From assembly GCA_964576745.1 (NCBI GenBank), contig CAZNUY010000032.1, positions 1 to 6,425 on the forward strand: 6,425 bases of DNA, written 5' to 3'. The number at the start of each line of letters is the position of its first letter. The first letter of the stretch is position 1. The notes beneath the pieces are model-generated. The model saw only the letters and a list, made by a program, of their open reading frames with translations, ran no database searches and was not told where the DNA came from. The DNA comes from C7867-002 sp964576745 (GTDB lineage Bacteria; Patescibacteriota; Minisyncoccia; Phycocordibacterales; PALSA-1337). The translations under genes were made by a program, and so were the position numbers. Positions 1 through 5,218 of this stretch are shown one piece after another.

Positions 1-83
1 CTATCAAATCAGCAGATCCAAACTTTTTCACAAAAAAAGAAGAAACTCCTAGACCTCCACGTCCACCACAAAATAGAAGATAG
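1..83 (+). CDS. C-terminal tail of an unidentified protein (5' end outside window)
   Basis: An open frame enters from the left edge (first full codon at base 3) and ends at TAG 81-83, giving 26 residues. The tail is hydrophilic, with a Lys/Glu run followed by Pro-Arg-rich sequence (PRPPRPP) and a final NRR. Such basic, proline-rich, probably disordered ends are common on bacterial proteins and do not identify the family. A second frame stays open from base 1 to TAG 109-111, but its translation is a Lys/His-rich string without protein-like character, so I prefer the first. No function can be assigned from so little sequence. Confidence 0.4.
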   Translation, partial: IKSADPNFFTKKEETPRPPRPPQNRR

Positions 84-128
84 GAAAATTCACAAAAAGC
101 TTGTTGGTTAGAAAAATAGAAAGTTGTC

Positions 129-154
129 CTACAAATTATTTCAACATTTTGTAG
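129..154. repeat. 7-bp inverted repeat overlapping the promoter of the 570-residue gene
   Basis: CTACAAA at 129-135 is the exact reverse complement of TTTGTAG at 148-154, separated by 12 bases. The right arm lies in the spacer between the proposed -35 (141-146) and -10 (164-169), so it is placed where an operator could act. It could equally be chance in AT-rich DNA. Confidence 0.35.
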
Positions 155-175
155 TTATATTGGTATAATATACAA
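141..175 (+). promoter_or_regulatory. Extended -10 promoter, predicted leaderless start
   Basis: A perfect TATAAT at 164-169 is preceded by TGG at 161-163, matching the extended -10 pattern TGnTATAAT. A weaker -35, TCAACA (141-146, four of six consensus bases), sits exactly 17 bases upstream. The hexamer ends six bases before the ATG at 176, so transcription starting about seven bases past the -10 would begin at the ATG. No Shine-Dalgarno-like sequence lies in the 15 bases before the ATG, and the frame is closed by TAG at 152-154, so no earlier start is available. Confidence 0.75.
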
Positions 176-1888
176 ATGAGTGATGAAGAAACTTCTAAAG
201 CTCCAGCACAAGATATAACCAGCACCGACACAGATGCTGACAATACTAGTAATGAAGACAACAATCCAAGGGTTTTTGATATTACCCCAGACCTTAATAT
301 TGCTCCAGCCAAAGACGAAATTGATAGTGGGCCTAGTATAGATGGTACCCCGATCACAAAAAATGCCGTAGACACAACTCCGTCCATAAACATTCTTGCT
401 CAACCAACAAATATCAAAATTCAATCAGACACTCAACCACAACAACAATCTGACACCCAAAAGCCTGCAGAAATTAATACAAGTTTTGGTCCAGCAAATC
501 CACCCGCAAAAACTGTCGGGATGAATAGAATTACATCAAATCAAGGCCCCGAACAAATCAACCCGACTGAACCAGCCAATCTGCAAGAAGCAGTTGCATC
601 TATTAAGATCAGTACAGATAAACCAAACAACAAGGACAGTGTTGTCGCCTCAACAAAGATTCCAGAAAAACCTTGGTTACCAAAGAAAGATTCAATAATA
701 AAGCCTTTGAGGACTTACGAAACAGATTTTGCTGAAGCACTAGCCAGAAAACGCATAACAACTACTTCTGCAATTATAGCCGAAGAAAAAAGACAGGAAG
801 AAAAACCTATCCAGATTGAGCGAAGAGAGATCGTTGGAGATATACCAGTCGCTCCATACAAAGATCCATTTGCAAAGAGGCCATCACCGATACCATCAGT
901 GACAAAGGAGCGTCCGCTTGATCTAACCTTCGGTTCAACACCTATCCAAAATCCTAAACCAATCGAACAGCCAGCGACACCACCTCCAGTTCAAATTGCA
1001 AAACCAATGGATAATCCCGTCAATCCATTTATTCGTCAAAATGAACGTCCAATAGGTGCTATTCCTACGCCAAACATTTCACAGAAAGAAGATATCTTCA
1101 AAAATGCACAACCTCCAGCAAGTCCAAAAGAAAAAAAAGATTCTCATTTTTTAAAAAATTTATTAGTAGTCATAATAAGTCTAGTACTTATCGCTGGTGG
1201 CATTTACGCTGGTTATTATCTTTACAAAATTAGCCCTCTAGCAAAAATGTTAGAGCGTACCCCAAAAAATACCAACACAACAGTGCCAACAATTATGGAT
1301 TCCGGTTCTTTTTTCCAAGTCGACTCTAAGGTGCACATTGCAATTGACGAAAAAAATGAAAACCAAATAGCTAGTCAGATACGCACAGAGGTAGCAAAAG
1401 ATATCGAAACCAGCAAAATAAAAGAGATAATTCTGACAAAAACAACTGAAAATGTAACCAAAAAAGTCACAGCCGAAGAACTTCTGGAAATATTTACAGT
1501 TCCAGTACCAGAATTGATAGCCCGATCTATATCACCAGATTGGATGCTTGGTGTATATAGCGGTATTGGCGGTCAAAAACACACATTTATTATTACTACA
1601 AACAATTTCTTTCAAAATACCTTTGCTGGCATTATCCAATGGGAAAAAACGATGCCGCAAGACCTAAAACTCTATACAACCAATCAAAATGACAGTAATT
1701 TTACCCTAAAAGGCCAGTACAAGGATAAAATTATAAAAAATAAAGACGTCAGAGAATATGTTTTGGAAAATGGTCATATAAATTACCTCTACTCATTCGT
1801 AAGCAATGACAAACTAGTAATTACAAATAGCGAAGAAGCGCTGGACGAGATCATTATTAGACTTGAAAAAAACGCTTTTGTGCGATAA
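176..1888 (+). CDS. Membrane-anchored protein with long disordered N-terminus and conserved-looking C-terminal domain, function unknown
   Basis: This 570-residue protein has three parts. Residues 1 to about 325 are low in complexity and rich in Pro, Thr, Asn, Asp and Gln, so probably disordered; within them 180-210 is more ordered-looking (TYETDFAEALARKR then an EEKRQEEK helix). A single membrane segment lies at about 328-348 (LLVVIISLVLIAGGIYAGYY), preceded by KEKK, suggesting the N-terminus is cytoplasmic. Residues 375-570 form a folded-looking, probably extracytoplasmic domain with PVPELIARS (443-451), FAGIIQWE (483-490), KDVREYVL (523-530) and LYSF...KLVIT (538-550). From memory, this pattern recurs in uncharacterised proteins of Parcubacteria-type genomes. 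There is no signal peptide, no catalytic motif and apparently no cysteine. The DksA-like gene follows after nine bases in the same frame. Function is unknown; an envelope or surface-assembly role is only a guess. The gene call itself is secure. Confidence 0.88.
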   Translation: MSDEETSKAPAQDITSTDTDADNTSNEDNNPRVFDITPDLNIAPAKDEIDSGPSIDGTPITKNAVDTTPSINILAQPTNIKIQSDTQPQQQSDTQKPAEINTSFGPANPPAKTVGMNRITSNQGPEQINPTEPANLQEAVASIKISTDKPNNKDSVVASTKIPEKPWLPKKDSIIKPLRTYETDFAEALARKRITTTSAIIAEEKRQEEKPIQIERREIVGDIPVAPYKDPFAKRPSPIPSVTKERPLDLTFGSTPIQNPKPIEQPATPPPVQIAKPMDNPVNPFIRQNERPIGAIPTPNISQKEDIFKNAQPPASPKEKKDSHFLKNLLVVIISLVLIAGGIYAGYYLYKISPLAKMLERTPKNTNTTVPTIMDSGSFFQVDSKVHIAIDEKNENQIASQIRTEVAKDIETSKIKEIILTKTTENVTKKVTAEELLEIFTVPVPELIARSISPDWMLGVYSGIGGQKHTFIITTNNFFQNTFAGIIQWEKTMPQDLKLYTTNQNDSNFTLKGQYKDKIIKNKDVREYVLENGHINYLYSFVSNDKLVITNSEEALDEIIIRLEKNAFVR

Positions 1889-1897
1889 AATAGTGCT
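1863..1897 (+). promoter_or_regulatory. Promoter across a stop codon, predicted leaderless start of the DksA-like gene
   Basis: TTGAAA (1863-1868, five of six -35 consensus bases), a 17-base spacer and TAAAAT (1886-1891, five of six -10 bases) end six bases before the ATG at 1898. The first three bases of the -10 are the TAA stop codon of the upstream gene, and the -35 lies within its last codons. The spacing copies that of the promoter at 141-175. There is no Shine-Dalgarno motif. An alternative -10, GATAAA at 1884-1889 with TG at 1881-1882, would start two bases earlier. Readthrough from the upstream gene is also likely, as no terminator separates them. Confidence 0.6.
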
Positions 1898-2245
1898 ATG
1901 AATAAAAAAGACCTAGAATATTTCAAAGGAAAATTACTCGATGAAAAAAAGGAGTTAGAAAACGAGCTCAACGAAGTTGCAAAGAATGAGCCTGGCCAAG
2001 GCTGGGAAGCAACATCCGGAGAAATGGAAGTCGACACAGCAGATGACAATGAAGTTGCTGACAAACTAGAAGAATACGAAACCAACAAAAGTGTCATGGA
2101 CAAACTCCAAAAGCAGCTTTCAGAAGTAGATGCAGCCCTCGATAGGATAGAGAAGGGTACATACGGCATTTGCGAAAATACTCACAAACCAATAGATCGC
2201 GATCGTCTCGAAGCTAATCCTTCATCCAGAGTATCTCTAAAATAG
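1898..2245 (+). CDS. TraR/DksA-family protein with degenerate zinc finger
   Basis: This 115-residue protein has the size and layout of the short TraR/DksA family. A charged helix (about 2-30) and a second helix (about 52-86) would form the coiled coil, joined by a loop with an acidic D46-T-A-D49 that resembles the DxxD tip motif of DksA. The family signature follows: DRIEKGTYGIC (82-92) and KPIDRDRLEANP (97-108). Known members bind the secondary channel of RNA polymerase and alter initiation, often with ppGpp. The usual four-cysteine finger is nearly gone: only Cys92 remains, in C-E-N-T, and the chain ends SSRVSLK where the second Cys pair is normally found. A structural zinc site is therefore unlikely. 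The ATG at 1898 is the first start after the upstream stop, which is in the same frame. A role in transcription control is inferred from the family only. Confidence 0.88.
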   Translation: MNKKDLEYFKGKLLDEKKELENELNEVAKNEPGQGWEATSGEMEVDTADDNEVADKLEEYETNKSVMDKLQKQLSEVDAALDRIEKGTYGICENTHKPIDRDRLEANPSSRVSLK

Positions 2246-2260
2246 CGCATGGATCTGTAT

Positions 2261-2277
2261 AAGATAAATTTTATCTT
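2261..2277. repeat. Perfect AT-rich inverted repeat after the DksA-like gene (possible weak terminator)
   Basis: AAGATAAA (2261-2268) and TTTATCTT (2270-2277) are exact reverse complements around one central base. The sequence runs on as TTC. It lies 15 bases past the DksA-like stop. The stem holds only one G-C pair, so an intrinsic terminator would be weak; a protein-binding palindrome is as likely. Confidence 0.45.
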
Positions 2278-2310
2278 TTCTTGATAATTATTTTATCAGG
2301 ATTTTATCTT
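2268..2310 (+). repeat. Three ATTTTATC direct repeats before comM
   Basis: ATTTTATC begins at 2268, 2290 and 2301. The first and third copies extend to ATTTTATCTT. The intervals are 22 and 11 bases, close to whole turns of the helix, so the copies lie on one face of the DNA. They end eight bases before the proposed comM -10. The first two are also the right arms of the two inverted repeats here, so the arrangement may be a by-product of those. Confidence 0.4.
2280..2300. repeat. Second inverted repeat upstream of comM
   Basis: TGATAA (2282-2287) pairs with TTATCA (2293-2298) around a five-base loop; C2280-G2300 and a T-G wobble extend the stem to eight pairs. Its right half overlaps the place where the comM -35 would be expected (2295-2300). 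Confidence 0.4.
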
Positions 2311-2317
2311 CATTTAG

Positions 2318-2329
2318 TATGATTGGGTA
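2318..2329 (+). promoter_or_regulatory. -10 element, predicted leaderless start of comM
   Basis: TATGAT (2318-2323, five of six consensus bases) ends six bases before the ATG at 2330, the same spacing as at the two upstream genes. No credible -35 is visible at 16 to 18 bases upstream. There is no Shine-Dalgarno motif, and TAG at 2315-2317 closes the frame just upstream, so 2330 is the earliest ATG. Confidence 0.5.
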
Positions 2330-3853
2330 ATGGCAATATCCAGATCTTATAGCGCCCAACTCAACGGACTTAATCCTGAGATTATAACTATTGAAGTTGA
2401 TATCTCTATTGGCCTGCATTCATTTTCAATAGTCGGACTTGGAGATCGATCCATCGACGAAGCAAAAGATCGCATTAGTGCTGCCATCAAAAATAGTGGT
2501 TACACATCACCAAAACAAAAAAACCAAAAGATCATCATTTCACTGGCTCCAGCAGATATAAGAAAAGAGGGCTCTTCATTTGATTTGGGCATGTCTATGG
2601 CATATCTTTTGGCCTCCAAAGAGTTATTTTATATTCCTGACGACAAAATTTTTCTTGGTGAATTGTCTCTGCATGGCCACGTTAGCAAGATTAGTGGCAT
2701 TTTACCCATATTGAGCAAGCTAAAAGCTCTTGGCTACAAAGAAGCATATATTCCGGCATCAAATCTAGATGAGGCTATCCTAATAAAAGATATTGACATA
2801 TACCCGATAAGCACTTTGTCTCAATTGATCGAACATTTCCAAAACAAAAATATCATTTGCAAAATTAGTGACGGATTCAATATTCCCAAAATTTCTACCA
2901 CCAACGAAAAAGATATGTCGATAGTTAGGGGTAACGATATTGCAAAAAGAGGCTTAGAAATAGCGGCCGCTGGAGCACATAACGTAGTCTTGTATGGCCC
3001 ACCAGGAACAGGAAAGACGTTATTGGCCCACTGTTTTCGATCCATATTGCCAGACCTAACGTACACCGAATCAATCGAGGTAACTGGCATACATTCGATA
3101 GTAGATCACAACAAAAATGGACTGATTACGCGGCCACCGTTTCGTTCGCCACACCACACCGCTTCGTATCCATCTGTTGTTGGAGGTGGAACATATCCAA
3201 AACCCGGCGAGATAACCCTAGCTCACCGAGGTGTACTATTTTTGGACGAATTTCCAGAATTTGACACTTCAGTAATTGAGGCTTTGAGACAACCTCTCGA
3301 AGAACAAACTATAACTATATCCCGATCCAAAGGTGTGGTCACATTTCCAGCGCAGGCTATTTTCATCGCCTCACTCAACCCTTGTCCATGTGGTATGAAG
3401 GGAAGTGACAAATGCAAATGTTCCTCATATGCAATAAGTACATACAACAGAAAGTTTTCTGGACCAATAGCCGACCGTATAGATATATGGCTCAGTGTCG
3501 ATAAGATAGATTATGACAAGCTTGGTCAAACAACAAATACCGAAGAAAAATCAGCAACTATCCGTAGTCGAGTTCAAAGTGCCAGAAATATTCAACAAAT
3601 GCGCTTTATCGAAAATGGTATCAACAAGCTATACAACTCAGAATTAAATAGTTCAGATATAGAAAAAATGATAGAAATAGACGATGACTCCAGAAAAATG
3701 CTTATAGATTTTAGCAAAAGACTCAAGATTTCGGCTCGATCTTTTCATCGAATTATCAAAGTCGCAAGAACTATAGCCGATCTGTCGGATAAAAAACTGG
3801 TCGATAAACAATCAATACTCGAGTCGATACAGTATCGCTCAAAAATCATCTAG
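2330..3853 (+). CDS. comM: YifB/ComM family Mg-chelatase-like AAA+ ATPase
   Basis: This 507-residue protein is the usual length for the family and appears complete. Residues 1-180 match the N-terminal Lon-protease-like domain (YSAQLNGL, EVDISIGL, FSIVGL, RISAAIKNSGY, GSSFDLG). The ATPase core has Walker A GPPGTGKT (223-230), the family motif RPPFRSPHHTAS (268-279), Walker B GVLFLDEFPEF (301-311), and a cysteine cluster C352-x-C354 ... C362-x-C364 that could bind zinc. ADRIDIW (381-387) and the C-terminal SARSFHRIIKVARTIADL (468-485) complete it. Studied ComM proteins are hexameric helicases that drive branch migration during recombination of taken-up DNA in natural transformation. That role is inferred here, as no other competence genes are in view. 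The N-terminus aligns with family starts to within about one residue, supporting the ATG at 2330. Its 3' end overlaps the convergent peptidase gene by four bases. Confidence 0.95.
   Translation: MAISRSYSAQLNGLNPEIITIEVDISIGLHSFSIVGLGDRSIDEAKDRISAAIKNSGYTSPKQKNQKIIISLAPADIRKEGSSFDLGMSMAYLLASKELFYIPDDKIFLGELSLHGHVSKISGILPILSKLKALGYKEAYIPASNLDEAILIKDIDIYPISTLSQLIEHFQNKNIICKISDGFNIPKISTTNEKDMSIVRGNDIAKRGLEIAAAGAHNVVLYGPPGTGKTLLAHCFRSILPDLTYTESIEVTGIHSIVDHNKNGLITRPPFRSPHHTASYPSVVGGGTYPKPGEITLAHRGVLFLDEFPEFDTSVIEALRQPLEEQTITISRSKGVVTFPAQAIFIASLNPCPCGMKGSDKCKCSSYAISTYNRKFSGPIADRIDIWLSVDKIDYDKLGQTTNTEEKSATIRSRVQSARNIQQMRFIENGINKLYNSELNSSDIEKMIEIDDDSRKMLIDFSKRLKISARSFHRIIKVARTIADLSDKKLVDKQSILESIQYRSKII
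3850..3853. other. CTAG overlap carrying the stop codons of two convergent genes
   Basis: The palindrome CTAG supplies TAG on the plus strand (3851-3853) for comM and TAG on the minus strand (3852-3850) for the peptidase gene. The genes thus share three or four bases and have no intergenic space, so neither can have a terminator between them. Transcripts from each side would run antisense into the other gene unless stopped within it. Confidence 0.9.
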
Positions 3854-4959
3854 TTACACTTCACAGAAGAAAAAGGATTTTTTGCTCCACGAACTTCGAA
3901 ATGGATATGCGGGCCAGTCGTCAATCCAGATATACCAACGTAACCTATCAATTGACCTTTACTAACTTGCTCCCCAGCGTCTACAACAGCTTTTTTCATA
4001 TGTGCATACAAAGTCTGAGTACCATTGTTATGAGTAATAACAACGAAATTTCCATATCCACCATTCCACGTTCCATTGGATTTACTGATAGTGATAGATC
4101 CGGAAGCTGAAGCAAACACCGGGGTACCAATTGGAGCGGCAAGATCAACAGAATTTCTACCATGCAATCCCTGAGTTAAGATTCCAGAAACTGGACATGA
4201 ATAATAATCATCAAAAGATGGCAATTTTCTAACGTTTACTAGCAAAGGATCCTCCGGTACGATCATACCGTTCAAAGCACGTACTATCTGAGTTGGAGCA
4301 GAAATTCCCATTTCAGCGTCTGGAATAATAATAACCTGACCCTTTACAAGATTACTTGCTTTATCGAGATCGTTATAATTATAAATATCACTAATATCAG
4401 CGTTATATTTTTTAGCGATGGATGAAATAGTGTCATTTTTCTGAACAGTATATTTTATTCCACTTACCGGCAAGATAACTAATGATTGTCCTGGCTTGAG
4501 ATTGGATTTACTATTCATATTGTTTGCCCAAAGTATAGTATTCACGGATACGTTATACATTTTTGCCACTTCGCCCAAAGTATCACCTTCACGAACCACG
4601 TAAACACTTATTTTTGGTGAGTATTCATTAACAGACTGATTTGCACTGGCCAAATCAGAGGCTAAGGTTTTCCCATCTACCACCGGAATGATTTCATAAT
4701 GTTTCTCTGGATTTGGGTCGATATTCACCGCAACTATAGGTAACGGCATGGTCTGAGAATTCTTCCTATTATTTTCTTGTACTTTTGCCGAGACGACTTC
4801 ACTTGCAACGAGGTTTCCAAAAAAAGAAGAAAGACTGGCATGGACAGTCTTTCGGATAAAAACGGTGGTTAAAATTATTGCTATAAAAATAAAAAACCAC
4901 TTAAAGATATAAGTAGAAGAACCTGAAAGATTTATTTGTTTTTTAGAATATAATTTCAT
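3850..4959 (-). CDS. Membrane-anchored LysM-LysM-M23 peptidoglycan peptidase
   Basis: This 369-residue protein has a membrane segment at about 19-35 (FKWFFIFIAIILTTVFI) after a Lys-containing N-terminus, so it is a signal anchor or uncleaved signal. A linker is followed by two LysM peptidoglycan-binding domains, about 119-164 (YVVREGDTLGEVAKMYNVS ... LKPGQSLVIL) and 169-213 (KYTVQKNDTISSIAKKYN ... LVKGQVIIIP). The C-terminal M23 zinc endopeptidase domain (about 255-360) carries D272, H320 in LYAH, and H351-x-H353 in GPHIHFEV, plus GGYGNFVVITH. These are the residues of active lysostaphin-type enzymes. The first zinc ligand is probably H266, spaced six residues before D272 rather than the common four. 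Likely role: cleaving peptide cross-links in the wall during growth or division. An in-frame TGA lies 21 bases before the ATG, so this is the earliest start. No Shine-Dalgarno motif is visible. Divergent from the helicase gene. Confidence 0.93.
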   Translation of the reverse strand: MKLYSKKQINLSGSSTYIFKWFFIFIAIILTTVFIRKTVHASLSSFFGNLVASEVVSAKVQENNRKNSQTMPLPIVAVNIDPNPEKHYEIIPVVDGKTLASDLASANQSVNEYSPKISVYVVREGDTLGEVAKMYNVSVNTILWANNMNSKSNLKPGQSLVILPVSGIKYTVQKNDTISSIAKKYNADISDIYNYNDLDKASNLVKGQVIIIPDAEMGISAPTQIVRALNGMIVPEDPLLVNVRKLPSFDDYYSCPVSGILTQGLHGRNSVDLAAPIGTPVFASASGSITISKSNGTWNGGYGNFVVITHNNGTQTLYAHMKKAVVDAGEQVSKGQLIGYVGISGLTTGPHIHFEVRGAKNPFSSVKCN

Positions 4960-4971
4960 AACAGAATATCT
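4960..4971 (-). promoter_or_regulatory. Weak -10-like sequence before the M23 peptidase gene
   Basis: Reading the minus strand, GATATT (4970-4965) or AGATAT (4971-4966) ends five or six bases before the ATG. Each matches the -10 consensus poorly, and the best -35 at suitable spacing is AAGACT (three of six). The position fits a leaderless start like those of the neighbours, but the support is weak. Confidence 0.25.
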
Positions 4972-5029
4972 GAAATATCAATAGCTGAAGTCTTAAATAT
5001 TACTGATTATTTGCAAAATATATTTGAAT

Positions 5030-5051
5030 ATATGGCTAAATATAGCCATAT
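5030..5051. repeat. Nine-base-pair perfect hairpin
   Basis: ATATGGCTA (5030-5038) and TAGCCATAT (5043-5051) are exact reverse complements with a four-base loop AATA. The stem includes a GGC/GCC core, making it stand out in an otherwise AT-only stretch. No T-run follows on the plus strand and no strong one on the minus strand, so a terminator is not favoured. Confidence 0.6.
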
Positions 5052-5056
5052 TATTA

Positions 5057-5076
5057 GAGTCACTCTTTGGTGACTC
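5057..5076. repeat. Seven-base-pair perfect hairpin
   Basis: GAGTCAC (5057-5063) and GTGACTC (5070-5076) pair around the loop TCTTTG, starting five bases after the previous hairpin. TTAT (5051-5054) and ATAA (5077-5080) could extend the stem past a two-base bulge. The stem has four G-C pairs. No T-run follows, so a regulatory or RNA structural role is more likely than termination. Confidence 0.6.
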
Positions 5077-5203
5077 ATAAAGGTTACCAATATAACAATT
5101 AATGTCAATGATAGATATACACAGATATTTTTGTTGCGATATTGTCAAATATTGTTGGGTTATTTTTTTAAAATATATTTTCCAAGCCAGTCATCAACCT
5201 TTG

Positions 5204-5218
5204 TGATAAACTAGTTCA
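5204..5218 (+). promoter_or_regulatory. Extended -10-like element, predicted leaderless start of the helicase gene
   Basis: TGA followed by TAAACT (5207-5212, four of six consensus bases) forms an extended -10-like sequence ending six bases before the ATG at 5219. A weak -35 match, AAGCCA, lies 17 bases further up (5184-5189). No Shine-Dalgarno motif is present. TAA at 5207-5209 closes the frame, so the ATG at 5219 is the first available start. Confidence 0.45.

Larger units (their letters stand above)
4960..5218. other. Divergent intergenic region between peptidase and helicase genes
   Basis: These 259 very AT-rich bases have no convincing open frame. They hold two hairpins near the middle (5030-5051 and 5057-5076), a pair of ATATTGT repeats (5139-5145, 5149-5155), a T-run at 5162-5169 and promoter elements at both ends. 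They are long enough for a small RNA, but I see no matched promoter and terminator for one. Confidence 0.7.

Noticed and set aside
1..111. Alternative open frame from base 1 to TAG 109-111
   Set aside because: Its translation is a Lys/His-rich string; the competing frame ending at 83 gives a more protein-like tail. Not excluded.
136..424. Two overlapping minus-strand frames over the N-terminal part of the 570-residue gene
   Set aside because: They lie antisense to a continuous coding frame with a clear promoter and have no family features.
1789..2169. A 126-codon minus-strand frame opposite the end of the 570-residue gene and the DksA-like gene
   Set aside because: It is Ser/Phe/Leu-rich, as expected for the antisense of Lys/Glu-rich coding sequence, and has no recognisable domain; both plus-strand genes explain the region.
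2821..3447. Minus-strand frames inside comM
   Set aside because: They are antisense to conserved AAA+ motifs, including Walker A and Walker B.
3901..4110. A 69-codon plus-strand frame inside the peptidase gene
   Set aside because: It is antisense to the M23 catalytic region; no promoter or family support.
5115..5123. DnaA-box-like ATATACACA
   Set aside because: It has one mismatch to TTATNCACA and stands alone; a single near-match in AT-rich DNA does not support an origin.
4960..5218. Small RNA gene in the divergent intergenic region
   Set aside because: Hairpins are present, but I could not find a -35/-10 pair at proper spacing together with a stem followed by a T-run on the same strand; kept only as a possibility.
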